A DNA stretch of 64,000 bases. It comes from Flavivirga abyssicola. Its GTDB lineage: Bacteria > Bacteroidota > Bacteroidia > Flavobacteriales > Flavobacteriaceae. Below are positions 57,229 through 64,000 of this stretch, piece after piece. Location: contig NZ_CP141266.1 in the NCBI RefSeq assembly GCF_030540775.2, positions 4,327,001 through 4,391,000 of the forward strand, written 5' to 3'. The position numbers were made by a program, and so were the translations under genes. The stretch's first letter is position 1. Every line of letters starts with the position of its first letter. The notes beneath the pieces are model-generated. The model was not told where the DNA came from. It was given only the letters and a program-made list of their open reading frames with translations, and made no database searches.

Positions 57229-57396
57229 ACAGAAAAAACGTTGTACAACAATGCATCATCCTATGAAAAATTGCTATTTTGTGCTTAACCAATGTGAGTT
57301 GCTTTGTTTGCTAGCTTCTGATTTTCCTTCGGAAAATCCTCGCACACAAACACGCAACTTTCCATATAGGTAACCCGCTAGCAGCAACCTAAAAAA
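57229..57396. repeat. Complex hairpin repeat downstream of the barrel gene
   Basis: agttgctttgtttg (57297-57310) pairs with caaacacgcaact (57347-57359). Within lies a perfect stem gattttcc (57320-57327)/ggaaaatc (57331-57338). gctagc occurs at 57310-57315 and 57377-57382 as a second pairing. Together with cgttgtacaacaatg near 57240 it looks like a structured recombination-type or REP-type repeat. Confidence 0.5.
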
Positions 57397-57436
57397 AAGA
57401 AACGGGACAATCTTAATATTAAGAATTTGTCCCGTT
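57391..57436 (-). terminator. Rho-independent terminator of the tRNA-Arg gene
   Basis: Stem aacgggacaa (57401-57410)/ttgtcccgtt (57427-57436) with a palindromic tcttaatattaaga loop. The complement of the A-run 57391-57398 supplies the T-tract on the minus strand. It starts 4 bp after the tRNA 3' end. Confidence 0.88.
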
Positions 57437-57439
57437 CAG

Positions 57440-57513
57440 TGAGCCCTGAAGGATTCGAACCTTCGACCGCCTCCTTAGAAGGGAGGTGCTCTATCCAGCT
57501 GAGCTAAGAGCCC
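57440..57513 (-). tRNA. tRNA-Arg (anticodon TCT)
   Basis: A 74-nt cloverleaf. The acceptor GGGCTCT pairs with AGGGCTC, allowing two G-U pairs. The D-arm is GCTCAGCTGGATAGAGC. The anticodon stem-loop CCTCC-CTTCTAA-GGAGG carries TCT. The T-arm is GAAGGTTCGAATCCTTC and the discriminator is A. The CCA end is not encoded. Its 3' end faces the accessory island, making it a plausible past integration site. Confidence 0.97.
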
Positions 57514-57676
57514 TAAAAGAAAACATTTTTGTTTTCTGGTGTGCAAATATAAAATTAACTACATATCTAACCAAAAGAAATCTTCATAAATTTAATCAAT
57601 AATTCATAATACTTTAAAAACCTTATCTCTAGCCTTAATCATTCATTGATTATTATTATTTCTGAACTAAGATATA

Positions 57677-57710
57677 ATTAAAAAGCACCATTTTCATGGT
57701 GCTTTTTAAT
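57677..57710. terminator. Terminator downstream of the SGLT transporter
   Basis: A perfect 14-bp inverted repeat (attaaaaagcacca / tggtgctttttaat) with a 6-nt loop and A/T tails on both sides. It lies 20 bp after the transporter stop on the minus strand and can act in both directions. Confidence 0.88.
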
Positions 57711-57729
57711 AGATATAATATTTATTTAA

Positions 57730-59358
57730 TTACCAAAACAATCCATATAAAACTGTTAGAATAATCATAATTGCAAACGAACCAATATTAAATAATGGTG
57801 TGGTTTTAAATAACTCTTTAGTAAGAGGGATTCCTTTAGGATCATCAGCTCCTTTATTCTGCATATTACTCATAATTACTATAACTAACATTGACAATAC
57901 TGTCGTAATTCCCATTTGATGCATCCATGGTTCAAATGCTGGAATAGGTAAAAATTTAAGTGCCAATGCAATTGGAATAGACAAAATAGCGCCCCAAATT
58001 GCAGCATTGTTCGTGGTCTTTTTCCAGAATAAACCTAAAATAAATACGGCTAATATACCTGGACTTACAATACCTGTGTATTCCTGAATGAATTGGAATG
58101 CTTGATCGATACCTCCTAAAAGCGGAGCTACTATTACAGCGATAATTAAAGCAACTGCCGCAGAAATACGTCCTACATTTACGGTTGTTTTATCGTCTGC
58201 ATTTTTATTAATATACTGTTTGTAAATATCCATAGTGAATATGGTAGATGTTGAATTTAGCATAGAAGCTAAAGAAGACACTATAGCAGCAGCTAAAGCG
58301 GCAAAAGCTACACCTTTAAGCCCAGTTGGTAAAAACTGTAATAACCAAGGATACGCTTTATCAGCTTGATCCGTTGTAGGCACGTTTAACATACCCGCTT
58401 CACCTAAATTAGACATAATAGAAGGGTCGTTAACCATAACGTAAGCCGCAATACCAGGAACAACTACAACCAATGGAATAACTAGTTTTAAGAACGCAGC
58501 CAATAAGATCCCTTTTTGAGACTCTTTTAAAGATTTAGCCGCTAAAGTTCTTTGTATTATATATTGATTGAAACCCCAGTAGTATAAGTTGGCTACCCAT
58601 AAACCTCCTATTAATACCCATATACCAGGCAGATTTACATAGTTTTCATTTGTTTCTTCAAGAATCATATGGAATTTTTCTGGAGCTGCCTCTACAACTT
58701 TAGAAAACCCTGCAAAAACACCTTCTCCACCAGAAACCGTATTTAATGCTAAATAAGTAGTGATTAAACCTCCTAGCACCAAAAAGACAACTTGTATAAC
58801 ATCGGTCCAGGCAACAGCAGATAATCCTCCATATAAAGAATAAGCAGCAGCAAATAAAGCTAAACCAATAATGGCGTACATCATATCTACACCCATGATA
58901 GTCTCAATAGCTAATCCACCTAAATATAATACAGACGCTAGATTAACAAAAATATAAAGCGCCAACCAGAACACAGCTAGAATTGTTTTTAAGTTGGTCG
59001 AGAATCGTTTTTCAACAAACTCCGGGATAGTATAAAGTCCTTTCTCAATAAAAATGGGTAAGAAATACTTACCTACAATAATTAAAGTTAAGGCCGCCAT
59101 CCACTCATAAGAGGCAATAGCTATACCTAGTGCAAATCCAGATCCAGACATACCAATAAATTGTTCTGCTGAAATATTTGCTGCAATTAATGATGTACCA
59201 ATGGCCCACCAGGGTAAAGATTTACTAGCTAAAAAGTAATCTTCGGCATTTTTTTGATGGCCGTCCTTATCGCGAGATACCCACAATCCTACTCCCAAAA
59301 TTAAAATGGCGTAAGCAATAAAGACTATATAGTCCCACATTTCGAATCCTGCTGTCAT
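57730..59358 (-). CDS. SSS-family sodium:sugar symporter (SGLT-like)
   Basis: A 542-residue protein with about 14 membrane helices. It starts MWDYIVFIAYAILILGVGLWVSRD. It has ISAEQFIGMSGSGFALGIAIASYEW (family signature in TM1-2), YTIPEFVEKRFS, GGLSAVAWTDVIQ, YYWGFNQYIIQRTLAAKS (sugar-binding helix region) and SLASMLNSTSTIFTMDIYK. This matches solute:sodium symporters of the SGLT type that take up monosaccharides such as galactose. It is divergent from the GntR-galMKT genes, supporting galactose as substrate. ATG 59340 (MWDY) is an alternative start. Confidence 0.92.
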   Translation of the reverse strand: MTAGFEMWDYIVFIAYAILILGVGLWVSRDKDGHQKNAEDYFLASKSLPWWAIGTSLIAANISAEQFIGMSGSGFALGIAIASYEWMAALTLIIVGKYFLPIFIEKGLYTIPEFVEKRFSTNLKTILAVFWLALYIFVNLASVLYLGGLAIETIMGVDMMYAIIGLALFAAAYSLYGGLSAVAWTDVIQVVFLVLGGLITTYLALNTVSGGEGVFAGFSKVVEAAPEKFHMILEETNENYVNLPGIWVLIGGLWVANLYYWGFNQYIIQRTLAAKSLKESQKGILLAAFLKLVIPLVVVVPGIAAYVMVNDPSIMSNLGEAGMLNVPTTDQADKAYPWLLQFLPTGLKGVAFAALAAAIVSSLASMLNSTSTIFTMDIYKQYINKNADDKTTVNVGRISAAVALIIAVIVAPLLGGIDQAFQFIQEYTGIVSPGILAVFILGLFWKKTTNNAAIWGAILSIPIALALKFLPIPAFEPWMHQMGITTVLSMLVIVIMSNMQNKGADDPKGIPLTKELFKTTPLFNIGSFAIMIILTVLYGLFW

Positions 59359-59448
59359 AGTTTAAAAATTATTTTAGTTATTTAATTTAAGACTCAAATA
59401 TAAAAATTAAATTTTGAAACATACTACGTTTAATAGAAAAAAACCAAA

Positions 59449-59468
59449 CTAGTAGGGTCTAGTAGGGT
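59449..59468. promoter_or_regulatory. Tandem operator-like repeat of the gal/SGLT control region
   Basis: ctagtagggt occurs twice in tandem (59449-59458, 59459-59468) in the divergent gap between transporter and GntR gene, about 20 bp upstream of the regulator's -7 box. It could bind GntR. Confidence 0.5.
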
Positions 59469-59486
59469 TTTTAAAAAAAATAATGA

Positions 59487-59494
59487 TATATTTG
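59487..59494 (+). promoter_or_regulatory. -7 promoter box of the GntR-gal genes
   Basis: TATATTTG fits TAnnTTTG and ends 9 bp before the GntR ATG, so the transcript would be nearly leaderless. The tandem repeat just upstream overlaps the expected -33 region. Confidence 0.5.
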
Positions 59495-59503
59495 TATTAG
59501 TTT

Positions 59504-60496
59504 ATGATAAAAATCAAGCAAAAAATAGGGGTTCCAAAATATAGGCAAATAATCAACTCGATTGAAGATGCTATCCTTTCTGGTGCTTTACAAAAAGGAG
59601 ATCAAATTCCCTCTATTAATACTGTTAAAGAGCAACATAACCTTTCAAGAGATACTGTTTTAATGGCTTTTAACGAGCTGAAAAGCAGAGGTATTATTCA
59701 ATCCATAGTCGGAAAGGGATATTATGTAGCTAGTGAAAACGTTAACGTTACACAAAAAATATTTTTACTGTTTGATGAACTAAATTCTTTTAAAGAGGAT
59801 TTATATAATTCTTTTTTAGAAAATTTGGGCGGCAATATTCAAGTAGATATTTTTTTCCATCATTTCAACAAAAACGTTTTTAGTAAATTAATTAATGACA
59901 ATGTTGGCGACTATAATTATTATGTTATAATGCCTGCAAACTTGACAAATACAAATGAGGATATAAAGAAGCTAGCAAAAGATAAGGTCTATATTTTAGA
60001 TCAAGTACATGATGATTTATTAGAATACTCTGCTATTTATCAGAACTTTGAAAAAGTCATTTTTAACAATCTTACTAAAGCATTACATCTCATTAAGAAA
60101 TACAAAAAAATAATTCTAATTTTTTCCAAAGACAAGCAACCTCAAGGCATGTTGAAAGGTTTTAACCGATTTTGTAAAAAAAACAAGATGTCTTTTGAGG
60201 TTATAAATTCATTAAAAAACAGAGCCTTAAACAAGGGAGAACTATACGTAATGCCGGATGATAAAAGCTTGCTTCGAATTATAAAAAAAATGAAGAGTAG
60301 TAATCTATTATTGGCTAAAGATATAGGCGTTATCTCGTACAATGATACCTTACTTAAAGAAATTGTAGAAGGGGGTATTACAACCATTTCTACAGATTTC
60401 AATAAAATGGGGCAGCGTTTAGCTGAAATGATCCTTAACAAAGAATTAGTTAAAGTAGAAAACCCCAACAGTTTAATTATCAGAAACTCATTATAA
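59504..60496 (+). CDS. GntR-family regulator with sugar-binding domain
   Basis: A 330-residue protein. A winged helix-turn-helix of GntR type (KYRQIINSIEDAILSGALQKGDQIPSINTVKEQHNLSRDTVLMAFNELKSRGIIQSIVGKGYYV, about 12-75) is followed by a periplasmic-binding-protein/LacI-like ligand domain (about 85-330; NYYVIMPANLTN, DIGVISYNDTLLKEIVEGGITTIS). Effector binding probably controls galMKT and the divergent transporter. Confidence 0.9.
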   Translation: MIKIKQKIGVPKYRQIINSIEDAILSGALQKGDQIPSINTVKEQHNLSRDTVLMAFNELKSRGIIQSIVGKGYYVASENVNVTQKIFLLFDELNSFKEDLYNSFLENLGGNIQVDIFFHHFNKNVFSKLINDNVGDYNYYVIMPANLTNTNEDIKKLAKDKVYILDQVHDDLLEYSAIYQNFEKVIFNNLTKALHLIKKYKKIILIFSKDKQPQGMLKGFNRFCKKNKMSFEVINSLKNRALNKGELYVMPDDKSLLRIIKKMKSSNLLLAKDIGVISYNDTLLKEIVEGGITTISTDFNKMGQRLAEMILNKELVKVENPNSLIIRNSL

Positions 60497-60511
60497 TTAA
60501 AAATAAAAATA

Positions 60512-61396
60512 GTGTATAAAATCAGTCACAACACAGCATCAAACATTCTAGAGATTGAAAATCTTGAAAACGGAGTGTATGGAAAAATTTATCTTGATTC
60601 TGGAGCCAGTTTACAAGAATTGACATTAAATGGAATAGCTATTATAAAAGATTTGTCTCCATTAACTTATGCTAACACATATGCGTCTTCTATTTTATTT
60701 CCTTTTGCAAATAGGATTAAAGATGGTGCATATACCTTTAATGATAAAAATTTTGAATTTGAGATAAACCAACAAGAAGAAAACAATGCTTTACATGGAT
60801 TGGTTTACAATAAAACTTTTTCTATTGTAGATCAAGAAACGAGTCATGACTCAGCATCTATTTTACTAGAATACAACGAAACCGAATTATCTATTGGGTT
60901 TCCTTACACATATACAATACAATTAAAATATATTTTCACTTCAAACGACTTAAGTTTAAATGTTTCTGTAAAAAACACAGATTCAAAGGCGTTTCCGTTT
61001 ACTTTAGGATGGCATCCCTATTTTTTAAGTGATGATTTATTTAATAGTTCATTAGAGTTTAACAGCAGTAAAAAAATAGTTTTGGGAGAAAGAAACATCA
61101 CTACTGGTGTTGAAAATTTCGAATTAAAAGATATATTTGCTATTGAGGATAAACAACTGGATGATTGCTGGGTTTTAGATTCAAATAAGGTAATATTTAA
61201 TACTCCTGAATATAAATTAATTATAGAATCTTCGGCAGAAAATAATTTCCTCCAAGCTTATACCCCTCCTAAGTTAAATACAATAGCTATTGAGCCTACT
61301 ACTGGAGTTTCAGACAGTTTTAATAACCATATTGGGTTAGAGGTTTTAGATCCAAATGACACTTACAATATTAATTGGAGCTTAAAAATAAAATAA
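60512..61396 (+). CDS. galM: Aldose 1-epimerase (galactose mutarotase)
   Basis: A 294-residue enzyme interconverting alpha and beta anomers of aldoses. It shows PFANRIKDGAYTF, the NALHGLVYN histidine, TLGWHPYF with the second catalytic histidine, a DDCWVLD segment and the catalytic glutamate in IEPTTGVSDSFNN. The start is GTG 60512, 15 bp after the GntR stop. It is first of galM-galK-galT and supplies alpha-galactose for GalK. Confidence 0.92.
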   Translation: MYKISHNTASNILEIENLENGVYGKIYLDSGASLQELTLNGIAIIKDLSPLTYANTYASSILFPFANRIKDGAYTFNDKNFEFEINQQEENNALHGLVYNKTFSIVDQETSHDSASILLEYNETELSIGFPYTYTIQLKYIFTSNDLSLNVSVKNTDSKAFPFTLGWHPYFLSDDLFNSSLEFNSSKKIVLGERNITTGVENFELKDIFAIEDKQLDDCWVLDSNKVIFNTPEYKLIIESSAENNFLQAYTPPKLNTIAIEPTTGVSDSFNNHIGLEVLDPNDTYNINWSLKIK

Positions 61397-61415
61397 CAAC
61401 TTAACTAATACTAAA

Positions 61416-62564
61416 ATGAGTACAATACTAATTAATGATGTAAAAAAAACATTCATCAATACATTTAAAACCGAACCTATTCTTATTTTCTCTCCAGGTC
61501 GAATTAATATTATTGGTGAGCATACAGATTACAATGATGGCTTTGTATTTCCTGCTGCGGTAGATAAAGGAATTGCGGCAGCTATGCAAAAGAGTGATGC
61601 AAATATATCTACAGCCTATGCCTTAGACAAAGACAGTCGTATCGAGTTTGAATTAGATAAATTAAAGCCATCTGCTGAAGGTAGTTGGGAGAATTATATT
61701 TTTGGAGTTGTTGCCGAAATTCAAAATAAAAACAAAGCCGTAGGTAATTTTAATATTGTTTTTAAAGGCGATATTCCGGGGGGTGCAGGTATGTCATCTT
61801 CTGCAGCATTAGAAAACAGTGTAGTATTTGGTTTAAATGAATTGTTTGATTTAGGGTTAACCAAACACGAAATGATTTTAATATCTCAAAAAGCAGAACA
61901 TAATTATGTTGGTGTAAAATGCGGCATTATGGATCAATATGCCAGTATGTTTGGCATCAAGGACAATGCATTACTTTTAGATTGTAGAACTGTAGAATCT
62001 AAACCTTATGAAATAGACTTTAAGGACCATCAACTGATGCTAATTAATACTAATGTAAAGCATAGTTTATCTGATAGTGCCTATAACGACAGACGTTCTG
62101 CTTGTGAAAGTATTGCCGAATTACTCGGAATTAAAGCATTAAGAGATGCTACTGAAACCGATTTAGAAACTATTAAAGACAAAGTGTTACCAGAAAATTA
62201 TCAAAAAGCACTTTATGTTATTCAAGAAAACAATAGAGCTATAAAAGCCTCAAAAGCTATTGAAACTAATGACTTAGAAACACTAGGTGCTTTAATATTT
62301 CAATCACATAATGGTTTACAACATCAATATAAAGTAAGCTGTGATGAATTAGATTTCTTAGTAGACCAGGCAAAAGCCAACGAACATGTTTTAGGAGCTA
62401 GAATGATGGGTGGTGGTTTTGGTGGTTGTACCATTAATTTAGTTTCAAAAAGTGAAGCTAAAGCTTTTGGAGAAGCCGCATCTATAGCTTACAAAAATGA
62501 ATTTGACAAAGCGTGTTCTGTTTACTTTATAAAATTATCTGAAGGCACACACTTAGTAAAATAA
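61416..62564 (+). CDS. galK: Galactokinase
   Basis: A 382-residue GHMP kinase that phosphorylates galactose at C1. The galactokinase signature GRINIIGEHTDYNDGFVFPAA (broken here as two parts: GRINIIGEHTDYND and GFVFPAA), the ATP motif IPGGAGMSSSAALE and the C-terminal MMGGGFGGCTINLV are all present at their usual positions. Spacing to galM is 19 bp and to galT 20 bp. Confidence 0.96.
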   Translation: MSTILINDVKKTFINTFKTEPILIFSPGRINIIGEHTDYNDGFVFPAAVDKGIAAAMQKSDANISTAYALDKDSRIEFELDKLKPSAEGSWENYIFGVVAEIQNKNKAVGNFNIVFKGDIPGGAGMSSSAALENSVVFGLNELFDLGLTKHEMILISQKAEHNYVGVKCGIMDQYASMFGIKDNALLLDCRTVESKPYEIDFKDHQLMLINTNVKHSLSDSAYNDRRSACESIAELLGIKALRDATETDLETIKDKVLPENYQKALYVIQENNRAIKASKAIETNDLETLGALIFQSHNGLQHQYKVSCDELDFLVDQAKANEHVLGARMMGGGFGGCTINLVSKSEAKAFGEAASIAYKNEFDKACSVYFIKLSEGTHLVK

Positions 62565-62584
62565 CCAATTACAATTTATTTAAA

Positions 62585-63607
62585 ATGAAGAATACAGATT
62601 TACAAGACTATTCGCATAAGCGGTTAAATATACTTACAGGCGAATGGGTTTTAGTATCACCACATCGGGCAAAACGACCATGGCAAGGACAAAATGAAGC
62701 CGTATCAAATGACGCTAGACCTGCGTACGATGAAACCTGTTATCTATGTGCAGGGAATACCAGAATTAACGGAGAAATCAATCCAAAATATCAAGACGTA
62801 TTTGTGTTTACTAACGATTTTGCTGCCTTACAAAAAGATTCTAAATCTTTTTCTGTAGAAGATGGTTTGCTAGTCGCCGAAAGCGAAACAGGTATATGCA
62901 AAGTGATTTGTTTTAGTCCAGATCACTCAAAAAGTTTAGCAGACATGGATGTTAAAGACATTCAAAAAGTGGTTTTCGCATGGCAAAAAGAATTCAAAGA
63001 ACTGTCTGAAAACCCAAACATTAATTACGTCCAAATATTTGAAAACAAAGGAGCCGTAATGGGGTGTAGCAATCCACATCCGCATGGACAAATCTGGAGT
63101 CAATCTACACTTCCTAATGAAGTTGACAAAAAAAATACGCAGCAACTAGCCTATTATACCAAAAATAACTCCAGCCTTTTAGGTGATTATCTAGCACAAG
63201 AATTAGAAAAGCAAGAACGTATTATTTTTGAAAATGATAGTTTTGTAGTTTTAATACCCTTTTGGGCTGTATGGCCATTTGAAACCATGATTGTGCCTAA
63301 AAAACAACAAGCTACTATTTTAGAATTAAATGAGGCTGAAGCATTACAATATGCCGAAGCTATTTCTGTGTTAACAAAAGCATACGATAAATTATTTAAT
63401 ACATCGTTCCCCTACTCTAGTGGTATACATCAAGCTCCAACGGATGGAGAGGAAAATAAGCACTGGCATTGGCACATGAGTTTTTATCCGCCATTATTAA
63501 GAAGTGCTACGGTTAAGAAATTTATGGTAGGCTATGAAATGTTTGGTTCTCCGCAACGTGATATCACTGCTGAAATTGCAGCAAGAATGATACGTGAACT
63601 GATTTAA
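62585..63607 (+). CDS. galT: Galactose-1-phosphate uridylyltransferase
   Basis: A 340-residue HIT-superfamily enzyme that exchanges UMP between UDP-glucose and galactose-1-phosphate. It has the zinc-site CYLCAGN, NDFAAL, the active-site SNPHPHGQIWSQ (nucleophile His in HPH), and the C-terminal GIHQAPTDGEENKHWHWHMSFYPPLLRS. It completes the Leloir set galM-galK-galT and ends before a strong terminator. galE is not in the window. Confidence 0.96.
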   Translation: MKNTDLQDYSHKRLNILTGEWVLVSPHRAKRPWQGQNEAVSNDARPAYDETCYLCAGNTRINGEINPKYQDVFVFTNDFAALQKDSKSFSVEDGLLVAESETGICKVICFSPDHSKSLADMDVKDIQKVVFAWQKEFKELSENPNINYVQIFENKGAVMGCSNPHPHGQIWSQSTLPNEVDKKNTQQLAYYTKNNSSLLGDYLAQELEKQERIIFENDSFVVLIPFWAVWPFETMIVPKKQQATILELNEAEALQYAEAISVLTKAYDKLFNTSFPYSSGIHQAPTDGEENKHWHWHMSFYPPLLRSATVKKFMVGYEMFGSPQRDITAEIAARMIRELI

Positions 63608-63635
63608 CGATTATTTTTAATAGCAAATAATATTT

Positions 63636-63664
63636 AAAAACCTGATGCTACGCATCAGGTTTTT
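63636..63664 (+). terminator. Rho-independent terminator of the gal operon
   Basis: A perfect 13-bp stem (aaaaacctgatgc / gcatcaggttttt) with a 3-nt loop (tac) and T-rich tail, 28 bp after the galT stop. Confidence 0.92.
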
Positions 63665-63757
63665 ATTTTAATAATTTATTGGGTTACATACTAATTTCTG
63701 TTTTCAAAAGTTATATTTTAGCCAATAATTGGTATTCTAAATCATCTTTATTTAACA

Positions 63758-64000
63758 ATGAAACGCTACTTATATTTTAGCCTTACTGTATTTTTTTTAA
63801 TATTCTGGAGTTCTTGCCGTAAAGATTTTGAATTTTCCCCTAGTACTGGTAATCTTGAATTTTCAAAAGACACGGTGTATCTAGATACCATTTTTACTAA
63901 TATTGGCTCTAGCACCTATAACTTAAAAGTATACAATAGAAGTAACGAAGATATTTCTATACCCTCTCTAAGATTAGCATTAGGTGAAAACTCTAACTAC
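63758..64000 (+). CDS. Lipoprotein, 5' part only (partial)
   Basis: ATG 63758 opens a frame that runs off the right edge (81 codons seen). A lipoprotein signal (MKRYLYFSLTVFFLIFWSSC, lipobox cysteine at 20) is followed by RKDFEFSPSTGNLEFSKDTVYLDTIFTNIGSSTYNLKVYNRS. This reads like an immunoglobulin-like beta-domain (ASPM/choice-of-anchor type) of uncharacterised Bacteroidota cell-surface lipoproteins. The function is unknown. Confidence 0.7.
   Translation, partial: MKRYLYFSLTVFFLIFWSSCRKDFEFSPSTGNLEFSKDTVYLDTIFTNIGSSTYNLKVYNRSNEDISIPSLRLALGENSNY

Noticed and set aside
57440-57513. Direct repeat of the tRNA-Arg 3' end as an attachment site
   Set aside because: I looked by eye across 47.2-57.4 kb and found no second copy of the ggattcgaac...gagccct segment.

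Overview
The window is AT-rich chromosomal DNA from a member of the Flavobacteriaceae (Bacteroidota), probably a marine polysaccharide degrader. This is read from the gene content: a SusC/SusD pair, a hybrid two-component system with a beta-propeller sensor, a Bacteroidota-type LptD next to a cell-wall amidase, weak or absent Shine-Dalgarno sites, promoter-like TAnnTTTG boxes, and characteristic intergenic repeats built on ctttgcg and cctgcctgcc. No species can be named from the sequence alone.

Layout. 0-22.7 kb is mostly housekeeping: the 5' end of an amidase, lptD, ridA, a hybrid histidine kinase without its phospho-acceptor histidine, a BadF/BadG-type sugar kinase, gapA, pfkA, tamB, tsaD, rsmE, a DUF1223 protein, a DUF4159 protein, a SpoU-type RNA methyltransferase, an AI-2E/PerM-family membrane protein, a THUMP-like methyltransferase, and a secreted protein with thirteen 34-residue coiled-coil repeats. 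22.9-47.1 kb is a polysaccharide utilisation locus (PUL) on the minus strand. In transcription order it has a hybrid two-component regulator, a GH5 enzyme, an ECF sigma factor, a very short anti-sigma-like protein, SusC, SusD, a VCBS/ASPIC lipoprotein, an esterase, two GH3 enzymes, a gluconokinase/6-phosphogluconate dehydrogenase fusion and a gluconate permease. The enzymes suggest a beta-glucan or other beta-glucoside with an esterified or gluconate-linked branch of metabolism. The substrate is inference.

47.2-57.4 kb is an accessory island between the PUL regulator and a tRNA-Arg(TCT) gene. It has a divergent XRE-type switch with periodic operator-like repeats, small unknown proteins, a decayed tyrosine recombinase, an XRE-Res-Mod type III restriction-modification operon, a broken IS110-family transposase with a structured upstream leader, and a beta-barrel-like protein flanked by long hairpins. 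57.7-63.6 kb is a sugar module: an SGLT-type transporter divergent from a GntR regulator followed by galM-galK-galT (Leloir pathway). The window ends in the 5' part of a lipoprotein gene.

The most notable points are a 29-bp motif shared by the promoter regions of the anti-sigma gene and the esterase-GH3 operon, which looks like the target of the PUL's own ECF sigma factor; parallel reduction of the anti-sigma protein and of the SusC STN domain; the helical-turn-spaced repeats in the XRE switch; a possible bridge RNA beside the IS110 remnant; and the histidine-to-tyrosine change in the kinase.
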